Assembly (NCBI RefSeq): GCF_021018805.1
Contig: NC_086247.1
Coordinates: 3,301,501 to 3,365,500, forward strand
Length of the DNA stretch: 64,000 nt
From: Prinia subflava
Lineage: Eukaryota > Chordata > Aves > Passeriformes > Cisticolidae
Direction: 5' to 3'
Shown here: positions 22,301 through 33,218 of the stretch, in pieces
How positions within the stretch are numbered: the stretch's first letter is position 1
Layout: every line of letters begins with the position of its first letter
Translations under genes and position numbers: made by a program
Notes under the pieces: model-generated
Database searches by the model: none
What the model saw: only the letters and a program-made list of their open reading frames with translations
What the model was told of the DNA's origin: nothing

Positions 22301-24835
22301 TGAACACCTTCCCTTGATCATGTGGATCCTAAACTTAAAGAACCCTCAGGACTCCCTCAGCAAGGTTCATCTCCACTGGCACCACGGAGCTTCACCTTCC
22401 ACCCCCCACTTCCAGAGCCTCTGTGTCCCTTTTGCACAGGATGACCACAAAACCAGAAGCTGAGAAATCAGACCACAGAGTGACAAGTGCTCTGGAAACA
22501 TGAAAGAGAGAGATCTATGTATCGATAAGAAGGCAAATGAGAAGATAAATTTGAGCAGGTAAATAGTGACAGGGATATGGCTCTGCCTAAGTGCACAGAT
22601 TGAGATGGATTGAATTGGTGATCCTGTTCACTGTTGCCTCCACAGTAATGGATATTCAGGTCTCTGAAAAGGCTCTTTTATTAAATATCATCCCGCCATA
22701 CTTCCTGTGTCTTTTCCTGTATTTATCTTTCAACAACAGTGAAGGAATAATTCACAAAAACAGCACAAGTTCTGTCTTCTGTTTCCATCAAGCATCTGCA
22801 GCAATAACCCCAGTGATGAATCAGGCCCACTACTGGCACTGTGCTGACTCAAAGTGCTACCCAAAGTCACAGAGCAAACTAAAAGCCTTTCATCAGTATT
22901 GCTTTGATTAGCCTTTAATTAGATGGCCCTTGAGACTGGTCAGAACACAGCATTTCCCAATATTATGCAATGTCAGAGACTGGATCCTGGCCTGATTTCA
23001 ATTAGAGAAATTACCTAATTGCTTAATGGATTAAAATTCTCCCAAACTGTCAGGGTTTGGATATTGGCATCTGACTTAAAGATTATTTGTGGCTATAATT
23101 GGCTCAGGTGACCTCATGGCTGGGTTTTATTTGAATTCATCCTCAGAAAAACTGTGAAGAGACTGATGCAGATTTCTGTCATACCATTGGATTTCACATT
23201 CAGAATACAGGAATTCCCATTTTCATAGGATTTTGTTCTTTACATTTCTCGTTCTAGATGAAAGCTGAAGGCTGATTTCAGGGACCTAGCTTACTGTCCT
23301 TGAAACAGCCCCACAAAATTTGCCCTCTCAGGCCCCTGGTTTCTCCAGCACTCTGAGATTTATGTCTCCATTGACTGCTTCCCACAAATGAATCTTTAGA
23401 GAGGAAAATAATCAGGAACAGACTGGGGTGGACAAGAGGAAAGATGACAGCCCTTCACCTTCATCTCTTCTTCATTCTCCAATATTTTTTCTTCCCAATC
23501 CATCCTGACCCCTTTTTCTCTCATCCCTTGTGCCCTCACTGATAAACAACTCTCCCTTAAGGTTGTTTTTTTTTTCCATTTGTCCCAGTTTGATCCTAGC
23601 CATACTCAAATTTGATATTTCTGATACCATCACCTGTATAATCCTAGTCTTCTTTGATATTACTGACATGGATCTCCAGGCACTCTTGGCTTTGTAATGT
23701 CCCAAAGGTCTCCAGAGTTCCCCTCCAATTTGTGCTGAAGTTTGGTTGTCCTTTACTTTACTCCACCTGTAGAACCTGGCCATTCATCATGATGCTCCCT
23801 GTAACTTTTATAAGTTTCTCACTCTTATATTTTGCAATTTCTCATGTCATGTCCAAATTCTCTAGTCTGTTCAGCTAATGCCAGACTAGGGCTTAGTTGT
23901 CTGCTTAAAGACCTCACTATCTGTTTGATACAGCCATCCTTATGGCTGTAGCCAACAGAGAAATAAATTAAGAAATAATTTTTAAAAATAGGAAGAAATA
24001 AAGGAATATGTGGAAATAAAGGAAAATATGAGTAAACCCTGGATAATAGAACTGTATGATGATGTCCTGCCAAGGTGATAACACGGGGAAGAACTGGAAT
24101 TGTTTCACACCAGGTCAGCTTCTGTGGATGTTTCCTGCTTCTCTGTGGGATGTAGTTGGCAGTCCTGGATCAGACACTGATTTTTAGATGCAGAGATTTT
24201 AATGCCAGAAGGAGCACACACTGACAACATAATCTAACCTCACACATCACACCCTGCACAGCTATTTGCCAAGTTTCTCCCAGAGAAAAGCAAGTGGGTG
24301 TTCAGCTGCAGCACTACCTTGTAGAAAAGCTGTACACTTTTTAAAAAGATATCAAGAAATGGAAATTTTATTGCTTTCTGTAGGGGTTTAACCACTGGAA
24401 CAAATCCTCCTCGCTTTATAAAAAGAAGTGTATCCCTCTGTTGAACCCATCTGATATGAAAATTGTGGATTTTTGCAAGGCTTAAGCATCTTTATTAAAT
24501 CTGCTGTTTTCTGCCCAGTACCTACCATCAAGTCAGTTCTCACCAGCTTTGCAATGAGCAAATTGGTATTTACAGGTATTAACTGGTATTTACTTTGAGA
24601 GAAACACCCTGTGACTCCTCTGTGCACTTTCTCCACGATTACACATCCTTTTTGAGTGCCTGGCAACCCAGAAGTGTTGTGACATCCCAGCATCTGCAGT
24701 TTCGTAGAACACAGGTAAAGTCCTCTGTCTACCTCAGCAAAGCAAACTTTTCTGAATAAACCCTCAAGTGATGTTATCTTTTGACCACCATCTGATTTGG
24801 AACACATTTTGTTCCAGGTTTTTGTTTATAGCAGG
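19353..24835. other. 5.5 kb of unique DNA
   Basis: No CR1, LTR or gene was recognised. Frames of up to 139 codons (24388-24807 minus, 22591-22911 plus, 20766-21077 plus) resemble no family. The segment 22905-23045 is rich in TAATTA-like motifs (see findings). Poly(T) runs of about 9-10 bases occur near 23570. Confidence 0.5.
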
Positions 24836-24912
24836 TGGTTTTGGGGGTTTTTTGGGCAGGGTTTTTTCAGTGTTTTGTTGTTGTTGTTGTTATTTAGTTT
24901 GGGTTTTTTTAG
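24836..24912 (+). repeat. G/T-rich low-complexity tract
   Basis: Runs of three to five G alternate with T runs, followed by (GTT)5 and more GGGTTTTTTT, directly upstream of an LTR. The G runs GGGGG, GGG and GGG, plus a neighbouring GG pair, give a weak four-run quadruplex pattern. Confidence 0.7.
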
Positions 24913-24920
24913 AAATACCA

Positions 24921-25456
24921 TATCCTGGTTTCAGCTGGAATAGAGTTAATTTTCTTCCTAGTGATTGGTGCAGTGCTGAGGTTTGGATTTAGGATGAGAA
25001 TAAAGTTCAAGACACACTGCTGGTTGTTGCTGAGCTGTGTTTACACAAAGCCAAGGACTTCCCCCACTCCTCTGCCAGAGGAAGGCTGGGGGTGCACAAG
25101 AAACTGGGAGGGGACAGAGCTGGTTCAGCTGACCCCAACTGAGCCTAGGGATATTCCAGACCATGTGAGGTCTTGTTAATCAATAAAACTGGCAGGACTT
25201 AGGTGACAGACACTGCTCAGGGACTGCCTGGGCATCAGTCAGCAGGTGATGAGCAATTGCATTATACATCGCTTATTTTATTTATTCTTTCATCATTACC
25301 ATCATTTCCCCTTTCTTCTCTGTCCTACCAAACTGTCTTTTTTTTCAACCCACAGGTTTCACCCTGTTTTTTCCCACTTCTGTCCCTGTTCCCTCTACAG
25401 GAGGGTGAGTGAACAGCTCTGTGGGGTTCAGCTGTGTTCCAGGTTAAACCACAGCA
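24921..25456 (+). mobile_element. old avian ERV solo LTR
   Basis: CCTGGTTTCAGCTGGAATAG, AGTTAATTTTCTTCCTAG, GTGTTTACACAAAGCCAAGG, GAAACTGGGAGGGGACAGAG, CAATAAAACTGGCAGG (the TATA position) and AGGTTAAACCACAGCA follow, in order, a widespread avian LTR that starts TGTGCTGGTTTCAGCTGG and ends GGTTAAACCACGACA. I recognise the family by sequence but do not give a database name. The first bases are mutated (TAT for TGT) and no target duplication is visible, so it is older than the other LTRs. No internal region follows. Confidence 0.88.
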
Positions 25457-26302
25457 AACTGCTTCAGTCTCTCCTGGGTCACTGTGCTGACCCCTGTCCA
25501 TCCAGCAAGGGTTGTGTTTGTGCTGCCAACATGTAGAATTCAGCATTTGATGGTCTTAAATCACTTTTATATGTACTCTACCTACCAATGGATACAGACT
25601 ACACAAGTGTCCTATCCTGATCTTTACTTTCCTCTTAGAAGTCTCTTTTTTAAACCACTCACTTCAGCAATAGGTTTATAAAACCTTGTGGAAGTCTACA
25701 GCCTTGCTGACACCAGTGCTAAAATAATCTATACAAAGACAGTAAATAAATCCAAACATTGGATTAGATGTTCAGCTGTAAAACCATGCTGTGTGCTCTT
25801 CTTGGTTTTAACCTTGAATGGTCCATAAATCTCTCTCGAGACATGGCTTTCCTTTCATTTTAAGATGGAAAACCATTCCATGTCCTGGGAATGCACTTCC
25901 CTTTTCATTTGGCAATAAAATCCTGCCCTTGACTAATGGTACCTATGCTAAGAGATCCCATATTCTGTGAATAAACAATCTGATATTCTGCACCCCATCA
26001 ATCCATACATCATGTCCAAACCATTATGAGGAGCAAGGTTGTCGTTTACTAGCAGCACAAAATTAGGATGGCATTGGGTCAATAGCATTAGAAACCCAGT
26101 GGTACTTGTAGGTCCTCCTTCCTCAGCCAGGAAATCCACTACCCAAAGAAGGTGTGAGTTAAGCACTCCCTTTTATTCACCAAGTAGTCTGTATGCCCTT
26201 ATCACGTGAGAATTAAAAATACTCTTACTTCCTCTCTAAAAAATAAAAATCTGCTTTATTTCTCAAAACCAGAAAGTTAAATCAACAAGTTCATCTCTCA
26301 TC
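25457..26302. other. unique DNA
   Basis: No gene or repeat was recognised. Confidence 0.5.
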
Positions 26303-26385
26303 CTTGTCCATGGCAGGAGTATTGGAATAAGATGATTTTAAACTCCCTTCCCACTCAAACCATTCTGTGATTCTCTGATTCTAGG
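26303..26385 (+). mobile_element. CR1: CR1 LINE 3' tail fragment
   Basis: TTGTCCATGGCAGGAGTATT, GATGATTTTAAACTCCCTTC, CAAACCATTCTGTGATTCTC: the last 80 bp of a sense CR1. Confidence 0.88.
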
Positions 26386-26817
26386 AATGCATTCATGTCT
26401 CACATTGTTCTGCACAGGCAAAGAGTCAAAGTGTTTGGAACACCTTGGTTTCACACTGATGGTATCCATGCACTGGAAAGGCTTCTCCAGCTTTTTTTAA
26501 ACATTCCTCCAACTGTATGTGTCTCTTTAATCTGTTTTAAGAGGTTATTAGGCCAGGCTGGCCAGGAATACACTGCAGAATTAAGAAGAGGAATAGAGGC
26601 AGTTCATAAACAGAGGAGTTAGAAATTCATTATCAAGAGAGGCTGAACCATTTTATTGCGTGAGGCTAGGTTTCCAGGTATGGTCAGAGCTTTAGTGTGG
26701 CCAGATAAAATCACATCAGAGTAGGTATTAATCAGAATAATTTTGTGTGAAGCAGAGTAATGAGAAGGATGGGCTGTTCTACCAGCACTATCAAGGGGTC
26801 TCTGAGCTTTGGCACAC
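26386..26817. other. unique DNA
   Basis: No gene or repeat was recognised. Confidence 0.45.
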
Positions 26818-27124
26818 ACAGAACAATTAAGGTTGGAAAAGACCTTCAAGAGCATCAAGTTCAGTGTTTAACCAAATACCATAATTCCAGGAAATGTCAC
26901 ATCTACTCATTTCTTTGAACACTTCCAGGGATGGTGACTCCACCACGTTTTTGGGTGGCCTCTTCCAATGTTTAACCACTCTTTCAGTAAATAAATTTTT
27001 CTTAATATCCAACCTGAACTTCTTCTGGCACAACTTGAGGCCATTTCCTTATGTCTTGCTGTTCATTACCTGGGAGAGGAGGCTGACCCCACCTGGCTAC
27101 AATTCCTGTCAGGGAGTTTTAGGG
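26818..27124 (-). mobile_element. CR1: CR1 LINE 3' fragment
   Basis: AATTAAGGTTGGAAAAGACC, GAACACTTCCAGGGATGGTG, CTCCACCACGTTTTTGGG, CTTAATATCCAACCTGAACT and GGAGAGGAGGCTGACCCC are the complement of CR1 including the ORF2 end (the minus frame reads ..[20 protein letters not shown]..). The frame is no longer intact over a useful length. Confidence 0.94.
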
Positions 27125-27545
27125 AACAGGACCAAGATCCAGATCTGGTCAATGTAGACATGAGCCAGACCCAGCTCTTAGACAAAGTCACCATGAGCCT
27201 TCCAGCACAAACATTGCTCTGTGTACTGAGCTCACTTTGCTGAAATCTTGCCACACACTCACTGGAGTGATAGAATTCTTAAAAACCCCTCATTCTTCTG
27301 GAGAACTTTGTTCCAATTCTTCATTTTTTGAAGTCCAGTGCCTCACAGCATCCCAGGCCCACATGGCAAAGGGGTAGAAGATTTGTATGGCTACGTTCTG
27401 AGGAGAGGTCAATGTCACGTTGTGCAGAGAAAAGGAGAAATGAGATGCAAGTCAGCTCCTCTCACACCAGGGAAAAGCTCCATTGAACTCTCACTATGGT
27501 GGTTTCTCCAGCTGGATGGTGGCAGCAGAATTTAAGTAGGAATTT
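27125..27545. other. unique DNA
   Basis: No gene or repeat was recognised. Confidence 0.45.
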
Positions 27546-27838
27546 GATGGGTGTCAGTCTCTTGTCCCAGGTAACAAGTGACAGAACAAGAGGACAAGGC
27601 CTCACACTGAGCCACAGGAGGTTTAGCTTGGATATTATAAAAAAATGTCTTTATGGCAATTGTTGTCAAGAACTGGAACAGGCTGCCCAAGGAATTGGTG
27701 GAGCCACCACCCCTGAAAGTATTAAAAAACATGTGGCACTTGAGGACATGGCTTAGTAATGAATGTGGTGGTGGTGCTGTGTTGATGGTTGGACTTGAAC
27801 CTAAAGGTCTTTTCCAACTTTAATGATTCTGTGAATGT
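27546..27838 (+). mobile_element. CR1: CR1 LINE 3' fragment
   Basis: CAGGTAACAAGTGACAGAAC, AGGAGGTTTAGCTTGGATAT, GAACTGGAACAGGCTGCCCA, GCACTTGAGGACATGGCTTA and GGTCTTTTCCAACTTTAATG match sense CR1 of the 'gaggacatggtttagtggtg' type. It is about 290 bp with one tail unit left. Confidence 0.94.
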
Positions 27839-30800
27839 TTTTATGAAGCTTCTGCTGCTGCCATTGCACATTTGTCTGAGGAGACAGCATCTCTCAGGAC
27901 ATAAAGCATCACAATTTGCCCTCAATGCAGTGGGACGCTTAATGCACAAGTCTAATTTCACTCTAATGAGGGCTAAATAACAAAACACAGCTTCAGACAG
28001 GCAGGGGTGTAGAAATTGCTGCAGGAAGACAAATCTGAGCAAGACCAGACATTTATAATAATCTCAGAAATAAATTTTTCTCCAACCAAGCCATTTCCTT
28101 GTCACTCCTTTCCCTCATCCCAGGGAGAGATTTGTGGTGTAAGGTGTTGGAATCGATGCCATGTTGCTTTGCATCACTCATTGCCCTGCTCCTGCTCAAA
28201 GTGTAATTTCTAGGCTATAAATATTTCTAGTGAAGAGATAATGTTCTGGGTTTCTTCCCTTTTCAGCCACTGAGGTCACTAAGAGCTACCCTATTTATCA
28301 TCCATATTTCATCTGCCAGCCCTTTTGTTTATTGACCTTGAAAGAATTTCACATGAATTCATCAGGAAGGCATGTCCTTTGCTACTTTGTCATTTACTTG
28401 CTGTTAATAGGGCAAATGAGTGAAAAGTGCTTTTGAAGAACCCATCCCATTTCATACGTTTCTGGATCATAATTTTGTTACAGGGCTCCCTCTTTAATCT
28501 GTGTTATGTGTTTTCCATGGACAGAGGTCCTTCATCAAACCAGATAATTTTATTTGCTGAGAGATGCTTTTGTGCAAAACCTGATGCCTAATTTATGAGA
28601 TAAGCTAGGCTGACAACAAAATGACCTTCTCCCTCTATCTGGTTATTAAATTGTTTGTGATCTAATAAAATGCTGGTAATACACTCCATTCCAGCAGGGC
28701 TTTAATTTCCTACCTGACATTTAGATTAAAAAGAGTGTGGATTCAGGGAACAAATTTGTCACAGTCTGAAACAGCCTTGACAAAAGCTGAGCTCTGCTAC
28801 CCACCAAACACCTCAGAGGGAAGAGTGGAGTGCAGCCCGTGACTCTGAAAGGTAAAAGACTCAGCAAGGCAGGATTTCCCCTCCTCCTCCACACTCATTT
28901 AGCTGCTGGATGACTGAACACAGCAGGGAGGCAGAGGGACACGTCACACAGAGATCTGCCCTGGTCCTGGCTGTCATCTTCACCACTGCTATTCATGAGA
29001 CTGAATAAAAGCAAATCATATTTCTTTCTGTCACCCGCACTGAAAACAAGAATCCCTGACTAATTCTGGAGCAGGGCTTTGTTTGCCAGCCAGAGGACAG
29101 TGATGCATGGGCTCTCTCAGCCTTCTGTCACTCTCTGGGTATCCTCAGAGATGGCATCATCCCATTATCCAGCCCCTCTGCCTCTGTCAGGGCAGCCACA
29201 CAGGGAAAAGCTCGAGCCTGTTCTCCAGGCCAGACTCCACTGCCTTCCTCGCTTGCTGCTCCCCAGACAAACATGGGCTCAGGAATGGAATTAACCTGTT
29301 ATCTCAGAGCAAGACACATTTTCATGCAAGAGGAAAATAGGATGTGCCTTCACACCACAATGATTTTCTGTATAACACCAAGCCTTGCAATATTTCAGCA
29401 AGTGTAAAAGTATCAGTTCACTACTCTTCCCAATACACTGAACAAGCATTCTCTCTGAAAAAATCCAGATTTTCTCACAGAAGTAAAGTTACAGAATGAA
29501 CATAACTGGTTTTTGAGGATTGTATTATCATGAAATATCATTTGCAGCAGGCAGAGCTCTCCACCAGGAGATTGTTCCATGGATCTCTAGCTTACACTGA
29601 ATCAAGAGATGTTGACATTCTAACAGTCTTAGCTTCTCAAGGAAGTCTGAAAATACAGCCTTTTAGTAAATGGAGAGGAAAATTGAGTGGGGAAAAATGG
29701 AGAGGGAAGAAACCTCACTAACACAAAAACACTGTAACCTATCTCAATAACTGTGGAAACTTGCCTCCACGGAACCTTAAACTCCTCTGACTCCTTCAGT
29801 CTTCACTCAGACACCTGTTTTATGTCACTGAATTCATCAGTGCTTTATGACAGGAAAATAAATGGGGAAAAGTTTAGGAGCAGAGGTAGCAAAGGTACTC
29901 CGTAGGAGAAAATGGAAATGAAAGGAGAGCTGGGTCTTCAGAAAATTTATAAAGCCCTAATTACTGTGGGAACTCACAGTGACATAACTCAGCCAAGAGC
30001 TCTTTGAGATTTGATTCTCATTACAAGATTCTTCTGCTGAGAGAAAAGGAAAGAAGGAGGAAAAACCTTCCTAACGTTTCAGTGCTGGCTTTTATAAAGA
30101 TATCTTCTCCCTTAAAGTACTCTGGCACCATTTTTCAGGTCTGTTTTGGGTGATTGCTGTAACTGTATATTTTGGGTTTTGTTTTACATCAAACCTGCTT
30201 TCAATCTCAATAGCTTCCAGAATATCTAATTTGTTCAGTCTTATTTATACGCCAGATCCTTTTGTAACATTTCATTTCCCCACCCTACTTTTTGTATTTG
30301 ATTTTAATTCATTCAAAATAAAACAAAAAATTATTTTAAAAGATGGTGGTGTTGCATCCCACCCTCCTTAGACCAAAGTGGTCTGAAATCCTCATTAGGT
30401 TTTGGCACTGACAAACAGGACCTGGGCTGAGCTTCTCGAGCTTATCAGAAACACAGACTGCTCCTAGGAACTTGTGCTGTCTAATGAGCTCTGCTTTTTT
30501 ATGAACAGCCTTGGAAACTTATTTTTCTTGCCTGAGTAACAACCTGAGTGGAACAACATTTTTCTTATGGAACTTTGAAAAGTTGTCGACCTGAATTATG
30601 GCCAGGATGGAAAACTGCTGTGGCTAAAACCCTCTTGCAGCCCTGAAAACAGAGGCACAGAATGAGACCTTTCAAGTTCTCCTGGACCACAGAGGGCTGT
30701 GAGCATCATCTCCATGTGAGTGGACACCTCTTGTAGCCAGTGAATTCTCAAGTTTGCCATACCTGGAGGACCAGTGAACGATGATGGATCCTGGGCTGAT

Positions 30801-31949
30801 CTCTCTCTCCCCAAGGCTCAACTCTCCACTCATTCAGAAGATGTAAAAGCACCAAATGTGAGTCCTCCCGACTTTTAGAGGTATTATTCACAGGTATAAT
30901 TCACAGGTATTATTTTACAGGTATTATTCACAGGTTCATACCTTGTACATACTCCTTTAGGTCTGTGTGCATGCAGTGTGAATATGCCGTACCAAATGTA
31001 CAATGAATTTTGTTCTCATACATTCTTGAGCACATCAGATTTGTAAGTTAGGCCTATAAGTGAGCTACTGTTGTGCTTATAGTAATTCTATAGAATCTTA
31101 TGTTAAATTGTTTGATTTAAGGTATCAATTAAATGCTGTTGATTTTGAATGTTGTTAAAACTTTTAGGATTAAACCTTTAGTCCAAGCCCAAGTCTGGGG
31201 CTAAGTTTACAAGAGGGTCCACTGTGAGCCTTGTGACTGAGTGGGAAGGTTTTCTTTATTCCTTTCCTTTGTTCCTTTTTGTCCTTAACCTACCTCAAGT
31301 GTCCATATCCCCAAAACAATAAAAACATTTGCTTTGTAGAAAAGACAGATTTCTACTTTTGTTATGTCCTGGGGTCCCTTGCAATTTTCAAGCTGTCTTC
31401 ACCAGTTCTCCCTCACACTGACAAGGTGATCAGGGTTATAATACAGTCATGTTCAGGCAGAGTTTTCCTTGTTGGGTTTACAGTCTTTGGACTAGGAGAA
31501 GTCACAATTACAAAGCAACATGGCATGTGTCGTGACACTTTAGGGTTTTACCTCCATAATTAACTGGATTTTAGTGATTTTTGTTTACCCATTCAAAAGT
31601 ATTACCCCATCTTCAGGACAAATCTATCCTGGGCATCTGTGCCAGGGGAAGGATCCACTCACAAGCTGCCTGCAGCCTTGGGATATCAGTTTGCCCAGCT
31701 GGCCCAGCCTCCAGCAGCACCTCATCCCCTTTTCAGGCTGATGTGCACCAAGAGCTCAGCTCCCTCATCTCTGTAATTCAATAACTGCATCCAGACAGTT
31801 CCTCCTGCAATTCCCACCTGGTTGTCTTATCTTAGGACAAACCACATTTCCCATCAGCGACTGAAAAGGAAGGGGTGGTGTGTGTTTGAGGGCTGGTGGG
31901 GAGGATGTGTGGAAGACTTGACTCCCCCCATCACACTGGTCTCCTGTCT
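27839..31949. other. 4.1 kb of mostly unique DNA
   Basis: Apart from the short minisatellite at 30879-30941 I recognise nothing. Frames of up to 94 codons (31279-31563 plus) resemble no family. Confidence 0.5.
30879..30941. repeat. 13-14 bp minisatellite, about four units
   Basis: Units of the form AGGTATTATTCAC are repeated head to tail about four times, with single-base changes (AGGTATAATTCAC, AGGTATTATTTTAC). Confidence 0.85.
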
Positions 31950-32078
31950 TGTGCTTTAAAATCAAACTTTATTTCACCCATCATGGTATCCATACAGCCA
32001 TTCCATAGAAACACATCCGTTTGGGATGTGAGCATCCCGAATCTGCCAGGGGTCCACAGATGAGTAAAGGGGTAGTAC
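31950..32078 (-). other. candidate 3'-terminal exon (minus strand)
   Basis: Read on the minus strand, a pyrimidine run (CCCTTTTTCTTTCTAG) and TTGCAG end at 32079, giving a good splice acceptor. About 105 bases later is AATAAA (complement of 31968-31973). It is followed by a CA cleavage-type dinucleotide about 15-20 bases on, then a G/T-rich GTGTGATGGGGGG element (complement of 31923-31935) at the usual distance for a downstream element. This is the full signal set of a last exon. All three frames have a stop within or just beyond the exon and I recognise no protein, so a non-coding transcript or a short C-terminus are both possible. The interpretation is inference only. Confidence 0.3.
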
Positions 32079-32602
32079 CTGCAACTAGAAAGAAAAAGGG
32101 AAAAAGGGCTGATTAAAGAAGTGTGCTCAGACCCTTGAAGGCTGTTTTAAGCCTTCAGTCTGAGGGGGGTTTGGCAGTGTTCTTAATCTCAGTGAGTCTG
32201 GAGGATGAACAGCACTGCAGGAGGAGAGCTCTGGAGCCATGCAGGTGCTGGTGTGCTGGTTCTGCATCTTTTATCAGAAAAGGGACTGAGATGTGCATTT
32301 CTGGTGAAGACAACACTCCTGCTTTGCTGCTGCTCCTCTCTGTCTGCAGCACTGATACCTCTGCCAGGGAATGTGTGAATCCAGGATTTTAAACCCTCTT
32401 ACTTCATGTAGGATTGCTTAGGAAGTCTGTCTTTACATAGAAAGGTATGAAATAATCCCAAACCAGATCTTCCCAGTGACAGAAAGGTTCAAGGGCTCAT
32501 CATGATGATCAAAGAAGCATTGCAAGTATAAACACATACAACCATTTTTTACAGCTGCTTTACTTGAGTGTGAACTGCCACTGTATTCTGCATTTTATTC
32601 AG

Positions 32603-32778
32603 GTCATGCCAGCACTGGTTCAGCTGGCACAAGAATGATGGAATTATGAAGAACCTGTGCAAGGCTCATATAATGCCAACACAGTGTCTCACCTGCTTTG
32701 ATAATGCAATAAAAATCAGAGATAAAGGAAACCTAATAGATGGTACAGTAGATGTCTGCAGCTTTATTGCCAGTAAAG
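32603..32778 (+). other. candidate internal coding exon (plus strand)
   Basis: The acceptor CTGCATTTTATTCAG|G (exon start 32603) and donor AAAG|GTGAGA (exon end 32778) enclose 176 bp with one frame open throughout: 1 nt, 58 codons, 1 nt. The predicted 58 residues contain five cysteines, beginning SCQHWFSWHK and ending DVCSFIASK, with a CLTC pair in the middle. I do not recognise the family. In the other two frames stops appear early. A 58-codon open frame is not rare by chance, so the support is mainly the pairing of two good splice sites with it. It lies between the two candidate minus-strand exons. Confidence 0.25.
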
Positions 32779-33150
32779 GTGAGAAGCAATGGGGATGTTT
32801 CTCCCCCTTTCCATGGTCAATTATTCCATGTAAGAATAATGAGTGTCCTCCCTGCTAGGGCATTTACTGCATGATTCATCTCACCTAAGTTTAGATGCCT
32901 GGATTATCAAATCTTTTGCTGAGCTTGTCACTTTGACTTCTTCTGTAGTAAATGGATAGAAATAGGGATTTTAAGGGTTCCATTCATCTGTCCTGTCACC
33001 TGTGTTAGACCTTAGGAAGACAGGACTCTCATCTTTAGCTCAAGGGATTATATTCATTATCATCCCCTAAATTCATCCCCTATCTGACAGGAGAGCTTAG
33101 GTTAATGGGGATGTCAATGTTTAATGATTTGAAGAATATTCTTTTCTTAC

Positions 33151-33218
33151 CAGAGATGTCCTTTGTTCCTCTCTCCATATTGTTATGACCTCAAGTCCAT
33201 ATCATACACCAAAGAACA
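33151..33218 (-). other. candidate internal non-coding exon (minus strand)
   Basis: On the minus strand CTTCTTTCCATCTGTTCCTC plus AAATTTCAG forms a strong acceptor ending at 33219, and CATCTCTG|GTAAGAA forms a strong donor after 33151. The 68-bp exon between them has stops in all three frames, so it would be non-coding. It lies about 1.07 kb upstream of the candidate terminal exon at 31950-32078, in the right order for one transcript. Confidence 0.2.

Noticed and set aside
23472..23783. 103-codon minus-strand frame
   Set aside because: No domain or repeat family could be matched by eye; treated as chance.
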